Of a DNA stretch of 64,000 nt, positions 9,370 to 17,792 are shown piece by piece. The stretch is from Pseudomonas sp. M30-35 (GTDB lineage: Bacteria; Pseudomonadota; Gammaproteobacteria; Pseudomonadales; Pseudomonadaceae). Position numbers and translations under genes: made by a program. Numbering within the stretch: position 1 is the first letter of the stretch; every line of letters starts with the position of its first letter. The notes under the pieces were generated by a model that had not been told where the DNA came from, ran no database searches, and saw only the letters and a list, made by a program, of their open reading frames with translations. The stretch covers positions 3,224,001 through 3,288,000 of the forward strand of contig NZ_CP020892.1 of assembly GCF_002163625.1 (NCBI RefSeq). Reading direction: 5' to 3'.

Positions 9370-11158
9370 CGTCGTTGATCCACTCTTTAACTACTTGGGC
9401 AACCCGGCCCGGATCTTCGGCAACCAGACTTTTAATTGCGTTGAGCTGCGCGTCATAACCTTCGCTAGGGCTTGGCAGCAAAATGCTTTGCGGGCCGCCA
9501 AGGCTAACCCGATCAGCCGCCAAGCCTCCAGCCATGTCACCCAACTCTACATCGCCACCCGCACCACCCGCCACTGACATTTCGCGACTCTTGCCGCCGC
9601 CAGTGATGTTGTTCAATACCGGACGCAGCACACCAAATACCAACACCAGAATAAACAGCACGCCCAGTACTTGTTTAACCGTATCCCAGAACCAGGGCTG
9701 GGTGTAGAACGGAATGTCTACGATTTCTTCGCCAGTGACCGCGGTGAACGGGGTATTAATTACGCTGACGCTGTCGCCACGGCTGGCGTCAAAGCCGACA
9801 GAATCCTGGACCAACCGGGTAAAGCGCGTTAGCTCATCGCTGGTCCAGGGTATGTGGGTGGCTTCACCGGTTGCGGGATCAACCTTGACTTGATCATCAA
9901 CCACCACTGCGACAGATAACCGACGCAGACGACCTTGCTGTTGCTTGGTGTGACTAATCGAACGATCCAGCTCATAGTTACGCGTTGCTTGCAGACGCTT
10001 GTCCGCAGGGAACGGCGCCAACATGGGCTGACCGGTCGCGGGGTCCATCACTTGTTGACCATTGGCGTCGAGCAGCGGCTGACCGGCTGCAACCGGACCA
10101 GCCGGTCCTGCTGCGGCGGGCGCGTTAGCTTGCTGTGGCGCATTGGCGGGCACCGGCGGCTGATTGCTCAGCGCGCCCGGCACGCCTTGCGGCGGCAGGC
10201 TGCTGCTGCGTTGTTCATCCGTTTTCTGTTCACTGCGCAGAGCGGGTTGGTCTGGATTGAACATCTCTGATGTCGACTCAACGGCACTGAAGTCAACGTC
10301 AGCAGAGACTTCCGCTTTATAGCGGCCTGAACCTAAAACAGGCTGCAGAATATTGTGCACACGCTGAGTCAGCATGCTTTCCAGACGACGGCTGTAGTCG
10401 AACTGCTTGCCAGCCATGGTCAGCGCAGAGTTCTCTTGCTGATCGCTCAGCAGATTGCCCTTTTGATCAACCACGGTAACCTGTGACTTATCGAGCTCGG
10501 GAACGCTGGTTGCCACCAAATTGATGATCGCCATCACTTGGCTCGGCTCAAGCCCACGACCAGAATACAACTCAACCAATACTGAGGCGCTCGGCTTGCG
10601 ATCATCGCGCACGAACACCGAGCTTTTCGGAATGGCCAAATGCACACGAGCAGCCTTGACGTTGTTGAGGCTGGAAACTGTGCGTGCCAACTCACCTTCG
10701 AGGCCGCGACGATAACGCGTAGCTTCCATGAACTGGCTGGTGCCCAGGCCCTGCTCCTGGTCAAGAATCTCAAAACCCATGGTTTTGTCGCTCGGCGCCA
10801 CACCTGCAGCGGCCAGACGCATGCGTGCACGCGCCATGTCTTCGGACTTGACCAACAACGCGCCTGAGTTTGGCTCGATGGTGTAGGTAATGTCAGCCAT
10901 CGACAGCGTTTCCATCACTTGCGATGCATCCATACCGTCGAGGCTGCCATAAAGCGGACGGTAGTCCGGCTGCTGCGACCATAAAACCACGGCAAAACCA
11001 ATCGCCACGCTGGCCGCCAAACCGACCATGAGGCCGACCTGACGAAGCATGGTCATTTCGGATAGATTTTCCAGAAATGTCAGACCAAACAACGGTTTCC
11101 TGGAGCCGTCAGAGGCGCCGGTGGTAGCGGGCATATTTGCCGAGAGTGCGTCAGCCAT
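9362..11158 (-). CDS. fliF: Flagellar MS-ring protein FliF
   Basis: 598 aa. The N-terminal membrane helix (about 38-62) is followed by ring-building motifs, including PNSGALLVKSEDMARARMRL and ARVHLAIPKSSVFVRD. A Pro/Ala/Gln-rich loop (about 320-390) follows, then the second membrane helix (about 485-510). The cytoplasmic FliG-binding tail ends RVAQVVKEWINDDE. FliF is the first structure assembled, forming the MS ring and housing the export gate. It starts 16 nt after the fliE stop. Confidence 0.96.
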   Translation of the reverse strand: MADALSANMPATTGASDGSRKPLFGLTFLENLSEMTMLRQVGLMVGLAASVAIGFAVVLWSQQPDYRPLYGSLDGMDASQVMETLSMADITYTIEPNSGALLVKSEDMARARMRLAAAGVAPSDKTMGFEILDQEQGLGTSQFMEATRYRRGLEGELARTVSSLNNVKAARVHLAIPKSSVFVRDDRKPSASVLVELYSGRGLEPSQVMAIINLVATSVPELDKSQVTVVDQKGNLLSDQQENSALTMAGKQFDYSRRLESMLTQRVHNILQPVLGSGRYKAEVSADVDFSAVESTSEMFNPDQPALRSEQKTDEQRSSSLPPQGVPGALSNQPPVPANAPQQANAPAAAGPAGPVAAGQPLLDANGQQVMDPATGQPMLAPFPADKRLQATRNYELDRSISHTKQQQGRLRRLSVAVVVDDQVKVDPATGEATHIPWTSDELTRFTRLVQDSVGFDASRGDSVSVINTPFTAVTGEEIVDIPFYTQPWFWDTVKQVLGVLFILVLVFGVLRPVLNNITGGGKSREMSVAGGAGGDVELGDMAGGLAADRVSLGGPQSILLPSPSEGYDAQLNAIKSLVAEDPGRVAQVVKEWINDDE

Positions 11159-11174
11159 GATTCAAAATCCGCCT

Positions 11175-11504
11175 TTAAACCGGCATCTGCATGATGTCTT
11201 GATAAGCCTGAACCAGTTTGTTGCGTACCTGGGTCATGGCTTGGAATGAAACACTGGCCTTCTGCGACGCGATCATCACGTCGGTCAGGTCAACACCGCT
11301 TTTACCCATTTCGAAAGCTGTCGCCAGTTGCTTGGAAGCCTGTTGGGTTTCATCAACCTTGCCAACCGCTTGACTCAGCATGTCAGAAAAGCTCGGAGCG
11401 CCTGGCTCGGGTGTTGCTGACACAGGGTTTGGACGCGCCATGGCATCCGCCTGCATGGAGCGCATTTCCAACATCAGTCGATTAAATTCAATGCCTTGGC
11501 TCAT
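11175..11504 (-). CDS. fliE: Flagellar hook-basal body complex protein FliE
   Basis: 109 aa. The conserved C-terminus [21 protein letters not shown] is clear, as is the DVMIASQKA motif just before it. FliE joins the MS ring to the proximal rod. It heads the fliEFGHIJ transcription unit; GGAGGAAG precedes the ATG and a strong sigma54 element lies about 60-75 nt upstream. Confidence 0.95.
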   Translation of the reverse strand: MSQGIEFNRLMLEMRSMQADAMARPNPVSATPEPGAPSFSDMLSQAVGKVDETQQASKQLATAFEMGKSGVDLTDVMIASQKASVSFQAMTQVRNKLVQAYQDIMQMPV

Positions 11505-11560
11505 AACACTTCCTCCACTGGCCGCTTTCTTTTTGACACTTCGCAGCGCTATGCATGGTT

Positions 11561-11580
11561 ATTAGCAACAACGATGCCAG
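11561..11580 (-). promoter_or_regulatory. Sigma54 (-24/-12) promoter for fliEFGHIJ
   Basis: The minus strand reads CTGGCATCGTTGTTGCTAAT: TGGCA at -24, TTGC at -12, correct spacing. In P. aeruginosa the fliE unit is controlled by FleR with RpoN; the same is inferred here because fleSR is the adjacent unit. Confidence 0.75.
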
Positions 11581-11663
11581 TTAAGCGGTGGCGGATAATA
11601 ATTCTGGTGCGAACAGATGATTGACGCTTTGCAGCGGCGAATTTCGAAGTATGGGTTGCGCCT

Positions 11664-11731
11664 TGGTGGACAAGCTTCGCGTTGTCGCACCCTACGCGAT
11701 GGCGGATGACGCTTTTCATCCACCATTGATG
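11664..11731. repeat. REP-like double hairpin between fleR and fliE
   Basis: Two imperfect hairpins in tandem: GGTGGACAAGCTTCGCGTTG... closing with CACC, then GGATGACGCTTTTCATCC. The first unit is almost identical to one at 17360-17394 (one difference over 33 bp). Both carry the CCCTACGC tail seen again near 21262. This looks like a dispersed extragenic repeat family of Pseudomonas type. Confidence 0.65.
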
Positions 11732-11738
11732 ATGGGGC

Positions 11739-13154
11739 TTAACTGGCGTAGAGGTACGCCTCTACATCCATACCGGCATCCCGCATTTGCGCCAGCTTGT
11801 AGCGCAAGGTTCGCGGGCTGATACCCAAGCGTTCTGCAGCCTCTTTACGCCGACCTCGTTCAGTTCGCAGGGTATCGATAATCACCTGAAACTCGCGCCG
11901 ACGAAGATCCTCACCCAAAGCACCCGACTCCTGCGGAGTCACCTCTTCAATCACCACCTCAGTTGGCGCTGCCATACTGACTGGCGAGGCTGGCACCGCG
12001 ATATGCGCCAGAGAGCTGGCACCTACCGGCGCCGCTAGACACAGGTCTTGCGGCTGGACCCAACCACCTTGTTGCAAAATCAACGCACGCTGCACAGCAT
12101 TATCCAGCTCACGCACATTGCCTGGCCAAGCGTGCGCCAACAAACTGGCCTGGGCTTGCGCAGAAAACCGCACCGGCGCGTGATTCATCTTTTTGACGTG
12201 CTTGGCCAGCAGTCGCTCAGCCAAAGGTACGATATCCGCCGGACGTTCACGCAATGGCATCCACGCCAACGGAAACACCGAAAGCCGGTAGTACAAGTCT
12301 TCACGGAAGCGCCCCGCCGCGACATCGCCCGCCATGTCACGGTTACTGGTGGCGAGCACGCGAATATCCAACTCAATCGGCTTACGCCCGCCAACGCGCT
12401 CAACCTCACGCTCTTGCAGCACACGCAGCAGCTTGGCTTGCAGGGCTAACGGCATTTCAGAAATTTCATCGAGCAGAATCGTGCCGCCGTTGGCCAACTC
12501 AAACTTGCCCGGCGCGCTGGTAACGGCCCCGGTGAACGAACCCTTCTCATGACCGAACAAGGTCGCTTCGAGCATGTTGTCGGGAATCGCCGCGCAGTTG
12601 ATCGCAATAAACGGTTTGCTCGCACGCGGTGATTGCTCATGGATATAACGCGCCAGAACTTCCTTACCGGTTCCCGACTCGCCAGTAATCAATACCGTAG
12701 AGCCACTGCGTGCAACTCGCGCTGCAAGGTCAAGCAACTGCACGCTAGCGGGTTCAACCGCGATGGGGCCTTCCTGGTCGCCATCAGCGATAACCCCACG
12801 CGCGTGACGATCGACCAAAGCCAACAGGGCTTTCGACTCAAACGGTTTAACCAGGTAATCAGCGGCGCCTTGACGCATCGCATCAACCGCTCGCTCAACG
12901 GCACCGAAAGCAGTCATCAACAGCACCGGCATTTGCGGCAGACGCTGACGAATAGCCGCCAGCAATTGATGGCCGTCCATGCCCGGCATATTGACGTCAG
13001 TCACCACCAGGCCAAACGCTTGCTGCTCCAGCGCCAGTAACGCCGCCTCAGCGCAATCCACTGCCTGGTAGTCATGTCCACCAATACTCAAGGTATCAGC
13101 CAGTGCCTCACGCAGTGCGCGGTCGTCTTCGACCAATAAAATTTTAGCGGCCAT
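11739..13154 (-). CDS. fleR: Sigma54-dependent flagellar response regulator FleR
   Basis: 471 aa: receiver domain (1-120) with phospho-Asp 53 in VVTDVNMPGMDG and Lys 103; AAA+ sigma54-interaction domain with Walker A GESGTGKE at 158-165 and GSFTGA at about 205-210; C-terminal Fis-type HTH near ERLGISPRTLRYKLAQMR. The sigma54-contact loop is GSFTGA rather than GAFTGA, a tolerated variant. FleR activates class III genes (rod, ring, hook) after phosphorylation by FleS, whose gene lies 5 nt upstream in the same operon. Confidence 0.93.
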   Translation of the reverse strand: MAAKILLVEDDRALREALADTLSIGGHDYQAVDCAEAALLALEQQAFGLVVTDVNMPGMDGHQLLAAIRQRLPQMPVLLMTAFGAVERAVDAMRQGAADYLVKPFESKALLALVDRHARGVIADGDQEGPIAVEPASVQLLDLAARVARSGSTVLITGESGTGKEVLARYIHEQSPRASKPFIAINCAAIPDNMLEATLFGHEKGSFTGAVTSAPGKFELANGGTILLDEISEMPLALQAKLLRVLQEREVERVGGRKPIELDIRVLATSNRDMAGDVAAGRFREDLYYRLSVFPLAWMPLRERPADIVPLAERLLAKHVKKMNHAPVRFSAQAQASLLAHAWPGNVRELDNAVQRALILQQGGWVQPQDLCLAAPVGASSLAHIAVPASPVSMAAPTEVVIEEVTPQESGALGEDLRRREFQVIIDTLRTERGRRKEAAERLGISPRTLRYKLAQMRDAGMDVEAYLYAS

Positions 13155-13159
13155 GGCGG

Positions 13160-14374
13160 TTACTCCTGAACAATCATTTGCGCCGTGGTAATCAACGGCA
13201 GAATCAATAACGCGCTAGTCCCGCGCCCCGGCTTGGACAGCAACTTCAGTTCACCCTGATGGGCTTTAGCCACAGCCTTTACCACCGCAAGCCCGAGCCC
13301 GGTTCCTGTGGTTTTAGTGGTAAAGAATGGCTCACCCAGACGTGCCAGAGTCAGAGCATCAATACCGGGACCGTCATCACTGATACACAGTCGCAGGGTG
13401 TTAGCACGGCTGTATAAATGTATTTTCAAACGCGCCTCGCGCCCGGAGGCTTGGATGGCGTTCTCAACCAGGTTCAGCGCGGTGCCGACCAGGGTGTCGC
13501 GATTACACAGCAACTCGCCGTTGTAACTGTCGCACTGCCAGCGCACTTGCATGCCCTGCACATGGGTTTCACCCGCAGCGCGCAAAGCATTGAATAAAGC
13601 CTTTGGCGTGATTCGATCCGGCAACGGTAGATCGCCACGGGCAAAAATCAGCATGTCGCGAACCTGGTGTTCAAGCTCGTGCAGACGCTCTTTCAGGCGC
13701 CCGGCAAAGCGCTGTTGCTGCTCTGCTGGCAGCACTTGTTCAGTCAAGTGGCTGGCGTAGAGCAAGGCGGCCGAGAGCGGCGTACGGATCTGGTGAGCCA
13801 AGGAAGCGACCATTCTGCCCAGCGCCGATAATCGTTCATGGCGTGACAGCTGATCTTGCAGGCGGCGGGTTTCTGTCAGGTCGGTGAGCAACACCAACTG
13901 GCCCGGTTCGCCGTGCAGCGAGCGAGTCGCGATTGCCAGGCGCCGACCATCTTTCAGTGAGACTTCATGGCCATCATCTTCACGCGGGGCGAAACTACGC
14001 GCGATGACCTCACGCCAGAGCATGCCAGCAAGCGGCTTGCCTAACAGGTTGCGTGCCACAGGATTAGCTTCGCGCACTACGCCTTGGCCGTCGATAACGA
14101 TAACCCCGCCCGGCAGCAAATCGAGCAAGCTCTGCAGGCGCAACGCCAAGCGTTCTTTCTCAGCCAACTCCTGCATGCGTTGCGCACTGACCAAAGCCAG
14201 CTGACCTTTAAGCTCAGTGACCCGTGACTCAAGCAAGCTATAAGACTCGCTGAGCTGGCTGGACATCTGATTAAACATCTCAAACGCCTGCTCCAAACTC
14301 GCACGGCCCGCTTGTTCGACCGGTTCGGCAGGCATCTTTTCGGTGTTTTCAGCAATTTTGGCAGGGCTAGTCAT
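13160..14374 (-). CDS. fleS: Flagellar sensor histidine kinase FleS
   Basis: 404 aa, soluble, with no membrane helices. An N-terminal coiled coil (about 25-85) leads to a PAS domain (about 85-165, LLPGGVIVIDGQGVVREANP). The kinase core has phospho-His 194 in ASLAHQIRTPL, N-box NLVENAIQASG, G1 DDGPGIDA and G2 TGTGLGLAVVKA. It phosphorylates FleR. It is preceded by a near-consensus sigma54 promoter, matching known FleQ control of fleSR. Confidence 0.93.
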   Translation of the reverse strand: MTSPAKIAENTEKMPAEPVEQAGRASLEQAFEMFNQMSSQLSESYSLLESRVTELKGQLALVSAQRMQELAEKERLALRLQSLLDLLPGGVIVIDGQGVVREANPVARNLLGKPLAGMLWREVIARSFAPREDDGHEVSLKDGRRLAIATRSLHGEPGQLVLLTDLTETRRLQDQLSRHERLSALGRMVASLAHQIRTPLSAALLYASHLTEQVLPAEQQQRFAGRLKERLHELEHQVRDMLIFARGDLPLPDRITPKALFNALRAAGETHVQGMQVRWQCDSYNGELLCNRDTLVGTALNLVENAIQASGREARLKIHLYSRANTLRLCISDDGPGIDALTLARLGEPFFTTKTTGTGLGLAVVKAVAKAHQGELKLLSKPGRGTSALLILPLITTAQMIVQE

Positions 14375-14423
14375 TCTTCTATCTCGCGCAGCGTGCCGTC
14401 ATAAGACAGTCAGTTGCATGAGT

Positions 14424-14443
14424 GTTAGCAATACCCGTGCCGG
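14424..14443 (-). promoter_or_regulatory. Sigma54 (-24/-12) promoter for fleSR
   Basis: The minus strand reads CCGGCACGGGTATTGCTAAC, a near-perfect GGCACG-N4-TTGC. It lies about 55-70 nt upstream of the fleS ATG. FleQ plus RpoN control is known for this operon in P. aeruginosa. Confidence 0.8.
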
Positions 14444-14469
14444 AAAAAATATCGTTTATTATCAAGCGG

Positions 14470-14516
14470 ATAAAAAATAAGGCCGAAGGTAGCGTCAAAC
14501 CTTCGGCCTTATTTCA
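14470..14516 (-). terminator. Rho-independent terminator of fleQ
   Basis: A 15-bp perfect stem (AATAAGGCCGAAGGT, 14476-14490, with its complement at 14499-14513) and an 8-nt loop, followed on the minus strand by TTATTTTTTA. It lies about 60 nt past the fleQ stop, separating fleQ from fleSR. Confidence 0.9.
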
Positions 14517-14572
14517 AGGGATCGCGCCAAGCGAATGACTCATCAGCCGCCGCGACTTAGTGTTTTTTCAGA

Positions 14573-16045
14573 CTAGTCGTCCATGCCCTCTTCATCGCGA
14601 CGATTCATGTTGTATTTGCGCATTTTCTCAACCAGCGTCGTACGCCGAATACGCAAGCGCTCAGCAGCCCGCGCAACGATGCCGTTGGACTCATCCAGTG
14701 CCTGCTGGATCAAACCTTGTTCGAGGTTACCCAAGTAATCCTTAAGGTCGATCCCTTCGGCCGGAAGTTGCGGTGCCGTTTCCGGGCCTGGCAGACCGGC
14801 GAAGATTGCTGCGCGCTCTTCAAACTCGTCCAGCAAGGTTTCGTGCAAGTGCTCATCTTCATCATCGACGTGACGGAACTTCTTCGGCAACTCACCCACA
14901 CCGATCACCCCGTATGGATGCATGATTGCCATGCGCTCAACCAGGTTCGCCAGCTCACGCACGTTGCCTGCCCAGTCGTGGCGACACAGCGACATGATCG
15001 CCGCAGAGTTGAAACGAATCGAACCGCGCTTTTCGTGCTCCATGCGCGAAATCAATTCATTCATCAGCAGTGGAATGTCTTCGATCCGCTCACGCAGCGG
15101 TGCCATCTCGATTGGGAACACGTTCAAGCGGTAATACAAATCCTCGCGGAAGGTGCCGGCCTCAATCATGTTTTCAAGGTTTTTGTGGGTCGCGGCAATG
15201 ATGCGCACATCGGCGGTCTGGGTTTTGTTGCTCCCCACACGCTCGTACGTGCGTTCCTGCAGCACACGCAGCAGCTTGACCTGCATCGGTAACGGCATGT
15301 CGCCAATTTCATCGAGGAACAACGTACCGCCGTTAGCCAGTTCAAAGCGCCCAGCTCGGCTGGTGATCGCCCCGGTAAAGGCGCCTTTCTCGTGACCGAA
15401 CAGCTCGCTCTCGAGCAGTTCAGCAGGGATGGCACCGCAGTTGACCGGAACAAATGGCCCTTCACGGCGCTTGGAGTGGTAATGCAGGTTACGCGCGACC
15501 ACCTCCTTACCCGTGCCTGACTCACCGAGAATCAACACGCTGGCTTCGGTGTCGGCGACTTGCTGCATCATCTGCCGTACTTGTTGAATAGCGCGACTGG
15601 TGCCGACCAGGCTGCGGAATAGATTGGTTTCACGCTGACGGCCGCGAGCGCGAGCTTCGTCATACATTTCGCGGTAAACCTGAGCACGGTGCAGCGAATC
15701 AAGCAATTTGTTGTAGCTGGGCGGCATCTCAAGGCTCGCCAGCACACTACGGCGATTATCCTCGGGCCAGTCCGCAGGTATCGACTCGTCGATCAGCAGC
15801 ACCGGCAAGAACTCGTCCCAACTCACTAAATGCTTTACTTGCTCAAGCAGCTCCCCACTGCCTTGAACATCACCCAGCATGACACAAAGCACTGCGCGAC
15901 TAGACTCAAGGCCAGCCACCGTGGCTTTCCATGAAGCGCTATCGCACGCCAAATGCTCCTCGCCCAAGAAATTTAAAATCACCGCAAGGTCGCGGCGACG
16001 CTCAGTATTGTCATCAATCAACAGAATTTTGGTTTCACGCCACAT
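14573..16045 (-). CDS. fleQ: Flagellar master regulator FleQ
   Basis: 490 aa. The N-terminal FleQ domain (1-120) resembles a receiver but lacks the usual phospho-Asp context (LLIDDN is present, but the expected acceptor region reads [14 protein letters not shown]). The AAA+ domain has Walker A GESGTGKE at 174-181 and GAFTGA at 221-226; a Fis-type HTH lies near [20 protein letters not shown]. In Pseudomonas FleQ activates flagellar genes with RpoN, binds c-di-GMP and is restrained by FleN. Its unit is separate from fleSR. Confidence 0.95.
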   Translation of the reverse strand: MWRETKILLIDDNTERRRDLAVILNFLGEEHLACDSASWKATVAGLESSRAVLCVMLGDVQGSGELLEQVKHLVSWDEFLPVLLIDESIPADWPEDNRRSVLASLEMPPSYNKLLDSLHRAQVYREMYDEARARGRQRETNLFRSLVGTSRAIQQVRQMMQQVADTEASVLILGESGTGKEVVARNLHYHSKRREGPFVPVNCGAIPAELLESELFGHEKGAFTGAITSRAGRFELANGGTLFLDEIGDMPLPMQVKLLRVLQERTYERVGSNKTQTADVRIIAATHKNLENMIEAGTFREDLYYRLNVFPIEMAPLRERIEDIPLLMNELISRMEHEKRGSIRFNSAAIMSLCRHDWAGNVRELANLVERMAIMHPYGVIGVGELPKKFRHVDDEDEHLHETLLDEFEERAAIFAGLPGPETAPQLPAEGIDLKDYLGNLEQGLIQQALDESNGIVARAAERLRIRRTTLVEKMRKYNMNRRDEEGMDD

Positions 16046-16116
16046 AGCTTTACTTCATGTCCGGGAGTGAAAAATCGGCTGTCCCACTATTTGAACCGCC
16101 AGCATATCGCTATTAA

Positions 16117-16145
16117 GTTAAATCAATTAACTCGGTAGATGTCAA
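16117..16145 (-). promoter_or_regulatory. Candidate sigma70 promoter for fleQ
   Basis: The minus strand has a perfect TTGACA (complement of 16140-16145), a 17-bp spacer and TTTAAC (complement of 16117-16122). The transcript would have a leader of about 65 nt. In P. aeruginosa fleQ has a sigma70 promoter repressed by Vfr and AmrZ; no operator was identified here. Confidence 0.45.
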
Positions 16146-16240
16146 TTTTATGGCGTGTTTTATTTTTTGCCCGACCAACGCCAATATTGACGCTAAATCG
16201 TTGGCGTGGATCACACCGCATGGAGAGACACTGAGGAAGG

Positions 16241-16293
16241 CGCCTTGAGCGAGCGTCAAGGCGAATACACAAGCGCCACACGTAGCGTGTGGC
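16241..16293. other. Two hairpins downstream of fliT, possible operon terminator
   Basis: Two short perfect inverted repeats: CGCCTTGA/TCAAGGCG (16241-16263) and GCCACAC/GTGTGGC (16275-16293). They lie between the fliT stop and the fleQ promoter. Neither has a U-tract, so termination is uncertain; they could also be extragenic palindromes. Confidence 0.35.
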
Positions 16294-16315
16294 ACAACTC
16301 AGGCAGATGGCTATA

Positions 16316-16612
16316 TTAGCCGAACAGCTGATAAACCTTGGCACCGCTGTGCGCTTGATTAAGCTGCACCAACTCACCGGCAAGGCGCTTTTGCTCTGAC
16401 TGGCAAACGTTGACCAGTTCGCGGTACAAGTCGAGCAACTCGGTCATCCGCGTACGCAGCGTTTCTTCGTCATCGGCGACATCCAGCATGGCTTCATCAA
16501 TGGCCTCGCGGCACTGTAGATCCAGGCTGCCAATTGCAGTCCAATCCTGAGTCGCCAAGGCACTGCGCAGTGCAGTTCCGGTGTCTTGTAGACGCTGTAC
16601 TGGTGAATTCAT
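16316..16612 (-). CDS. fliT: FliT-type flagellar export chaperone (FleP position)
   Basis: 98 aa, all-helical, acidic, no membrane segment. Length and the pattern around MTELLDLYRELVNVCQSEQK fit the small FliT-like protein found after fliS in Pseudomonas; the P. aeruginosa gene in this position was named fleP. FliT proteins chaperone FliD. The gene is separated from the upstream fliS2 by a 141-bp palindromic insertion, so any former translational coupling is lost. The symbol is by similarity of size and position; function is inferred. Confidence 0.7.
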   Translation of the reverse strand: MNSPVQRLQDTGTALRSALATQDWTAIGSLDLQCREAIDEAMLDVADDEETLRTRMTELLDLYRELVNVCQSEQKRLAGELVQLNQAHSGAKVYQLFG

Positions 16613-16639
16613 AACTTACTCCGCATTCTGAGGGCCCCC

Positions 16640-16780
16640 CTGAAAAAGGTAGCGAGCGACGATAGGACAAGGCAAAAAACTGCGAAAAATCGACCGAGGT
16701 CGCGCTCGACTTTACGTATTGTAAATGAGCATTTTGAGCAGTTTTTTAACGCAGTAATATCGAGCGCAGTAGTTTTTCAG
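16640..16780. mobile_element. 141-bp palindromic MITE-like element
   Basis: Starts CTGAAAAA and ends TTTTTCAG, with about 25-bp imperfect terminal inverted repeats (CTGAAAAAGGTAGCGAGCGA against CTGAAAAACTACTGCGCTCG). A second inner inverted repeat is AAAAAACTGC/GCAGTTTTTT. There is no coding capacity. It lies between fliS2 and fliT. It resembles the ~140-bp palindromic elements widespread in Pseudomonas genomes (from memory), probably moved in trans by a transposase. Confidence 0.7.
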
Positions 16781-16787
16781 AGGTTCC

Positions 16788-17165
16788 TTAGCCGATCGCG
16801 TCCCAACCGGATTTAATATTACGCAACAGACCTGCAACTTCTTCAAGCGGCTCAACTTGGTTCTTGACGTTGGCCTCAAACAAACGCGCCGACATGTACT
16901 CATACAGACTGTCGAGGTTTGCTGCCAGTTCACCACCTTGCTGCAAATCCAGACCGTCGCGCAAGCCGCCAACGATAGCAATTGCCTTACCAATCAACTC
17001 ACCCTTGAGAGCAACCTGACCACGCTCCATGGCGCCACGCGCTTGGGCGATACGGGTCAAGCCACCTTCCATGAGCATCTGAATCAACCGATGCGGGCTC
17101 GCATCAACAGCCTGAGCCTGAGTATTAACAGCTTGGTACTGTTTCATCGCTGCCATCGCGTACAT
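16788..17165 (-). CDS. fliS: Flagellin export chaperone FliS (copy 2)
   Basis: 125 aa, four-helix FliS fold. HRLIQMLMEGGLTRIAQARG and GGELAANLDSLYEYMSARL are classic FliS motifs, and it ends with the family tail SGWDAI. FliS binds the flagellin C-terminus and prevents early polymerisation. It is downstream of a second FliS (17406-17789) with about 240 bp of repeat-bearing spacer between. This copy looks the more canonical of the two. The first Met is used; Met4 or Met7 are possible. Confidence 0.9.
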   Translation of the reverse strand: MYAMAAMKQYQAVNTQAQAVDASPHRLIQMLMEGGLTRIAQARGAMERGQVALKGELIGKAIAIVGGLRDGLDLQQGGELAANLDSLYEYMSARLFEANVKNQVEPLEEVAGLLRNIKSGWDAIG

Positions 17166-17273
17166 TGTCGCTCTCGCTTATATCTGTGCCTGATGCTTAG
17201 CTATCGGCGCTGTTGCGAGAAGCTTTAACGATTTCTGATTGAAAATAATGCTTAAAAAATTTGGAGATACCCA

Positions 17274-17301
17274 GGATGGAAGACGCTTTTTTCATCCACC
17301 A
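17274..17301. repeat. REP-like hairpin (short arm) between the two fliS genes
   Basis: GGATG...GACGCTTTTTTCATCC forms an imperfect hairpin closely related to the second half of the element at 11664-11731. It is paired with the unit at 17360-17394 but in swapped order. Confidence 0.5.
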
Positions 17302-17359
17302 TTTATGGCGGCGGATTCAATTGAAAACGCAGCGATAAAGAGCCGACCGCTAGACCTAT

Positions 17360-17394
17360 GGTGGACAAGCTTCGCGTTGTCACACCCTACGCGG
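17360..17394. repeat. REP-like unit, near-identical to 11665-11697
   Basis: Begins GGTGGACAAGCTTCGCGTTG and ends CACCCTACGCG. It differs at one base from the unit in the fleR-fliE gap. It lies in the spacer between fliS copies, just past the end of the first copy. Confidence 0.65.
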
Positions 17395-17405
17395 ATGAAC
17401 CATGG

Positions 17406-17789
17406 TTAGGCGGTTTCGACTTCAGGCGCGATTGCATCCCAGGCGGATTTAATCTCGCCCAGCAACGCTTCCACTTCGTCCAGCGAGCGCGGGGTTTTAT
17501 CCAGCGCAACGCCGGCCAGGCGGCGGGTCATGTAGTCGTAAAGTGAGTCGAGGTTTTGCGCCAACTCACCGCCCAACTCCATATCCAGGCTGCCTTGCAG
17601 GGCACCAATGATACTGAGCGTGCTGCTGACCGCCTCACCGCGTATACCGGGGTTGTTGTCTGCCTGGGCTTTACGGGCCTTACGTAGACGCTCAATAGCG
17701 CCCTCAAGCAGCATCTGAACGGCGCGGTATTGGCTAACCTCTTGGCTGACGGCAACCTGCTTGTACATATCAATCGGTTGTTGGCTCAT
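17406..17789 (-). CDS. fliS: Flagellin export chaperone FliS (copy 1)
   Basis: 127 aa. FliS-type features: [38 protein letters not shown] and the ending IKSAWDAI followed by a short acidic tail. It begins 3 nt after the fliD stop and so is cotranscribed with fliD. It shares the fold and many positions with copy 2 but is clearly divergent from it, so this is not a recent duplication. One copy may serve flagellin and the other another client such as FlaG or FliD; that is inference. Confidence 0.9.
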   Translation of the reverse strand: MSQQPIDMYKQVAVSQEVSQYRAVQMLLEGAIERLRKARKAQADNNPGIRGEAVSSTLSIIGALQGSLDMELGGELAQNLDSLYDYMTRRLAGVALDKTPRSLDEVEALLGEIKSAWDAIAPEVETA

Positions 17790-17792
17790 GCC

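Noticed and set aside
14573..16045. FleQ as a degraded regulator because its receiver lacks the phospho-Asp
   Set aside because: FleQ proteins normally lack a functional acceptor; ATPase and HTH parts are intact.
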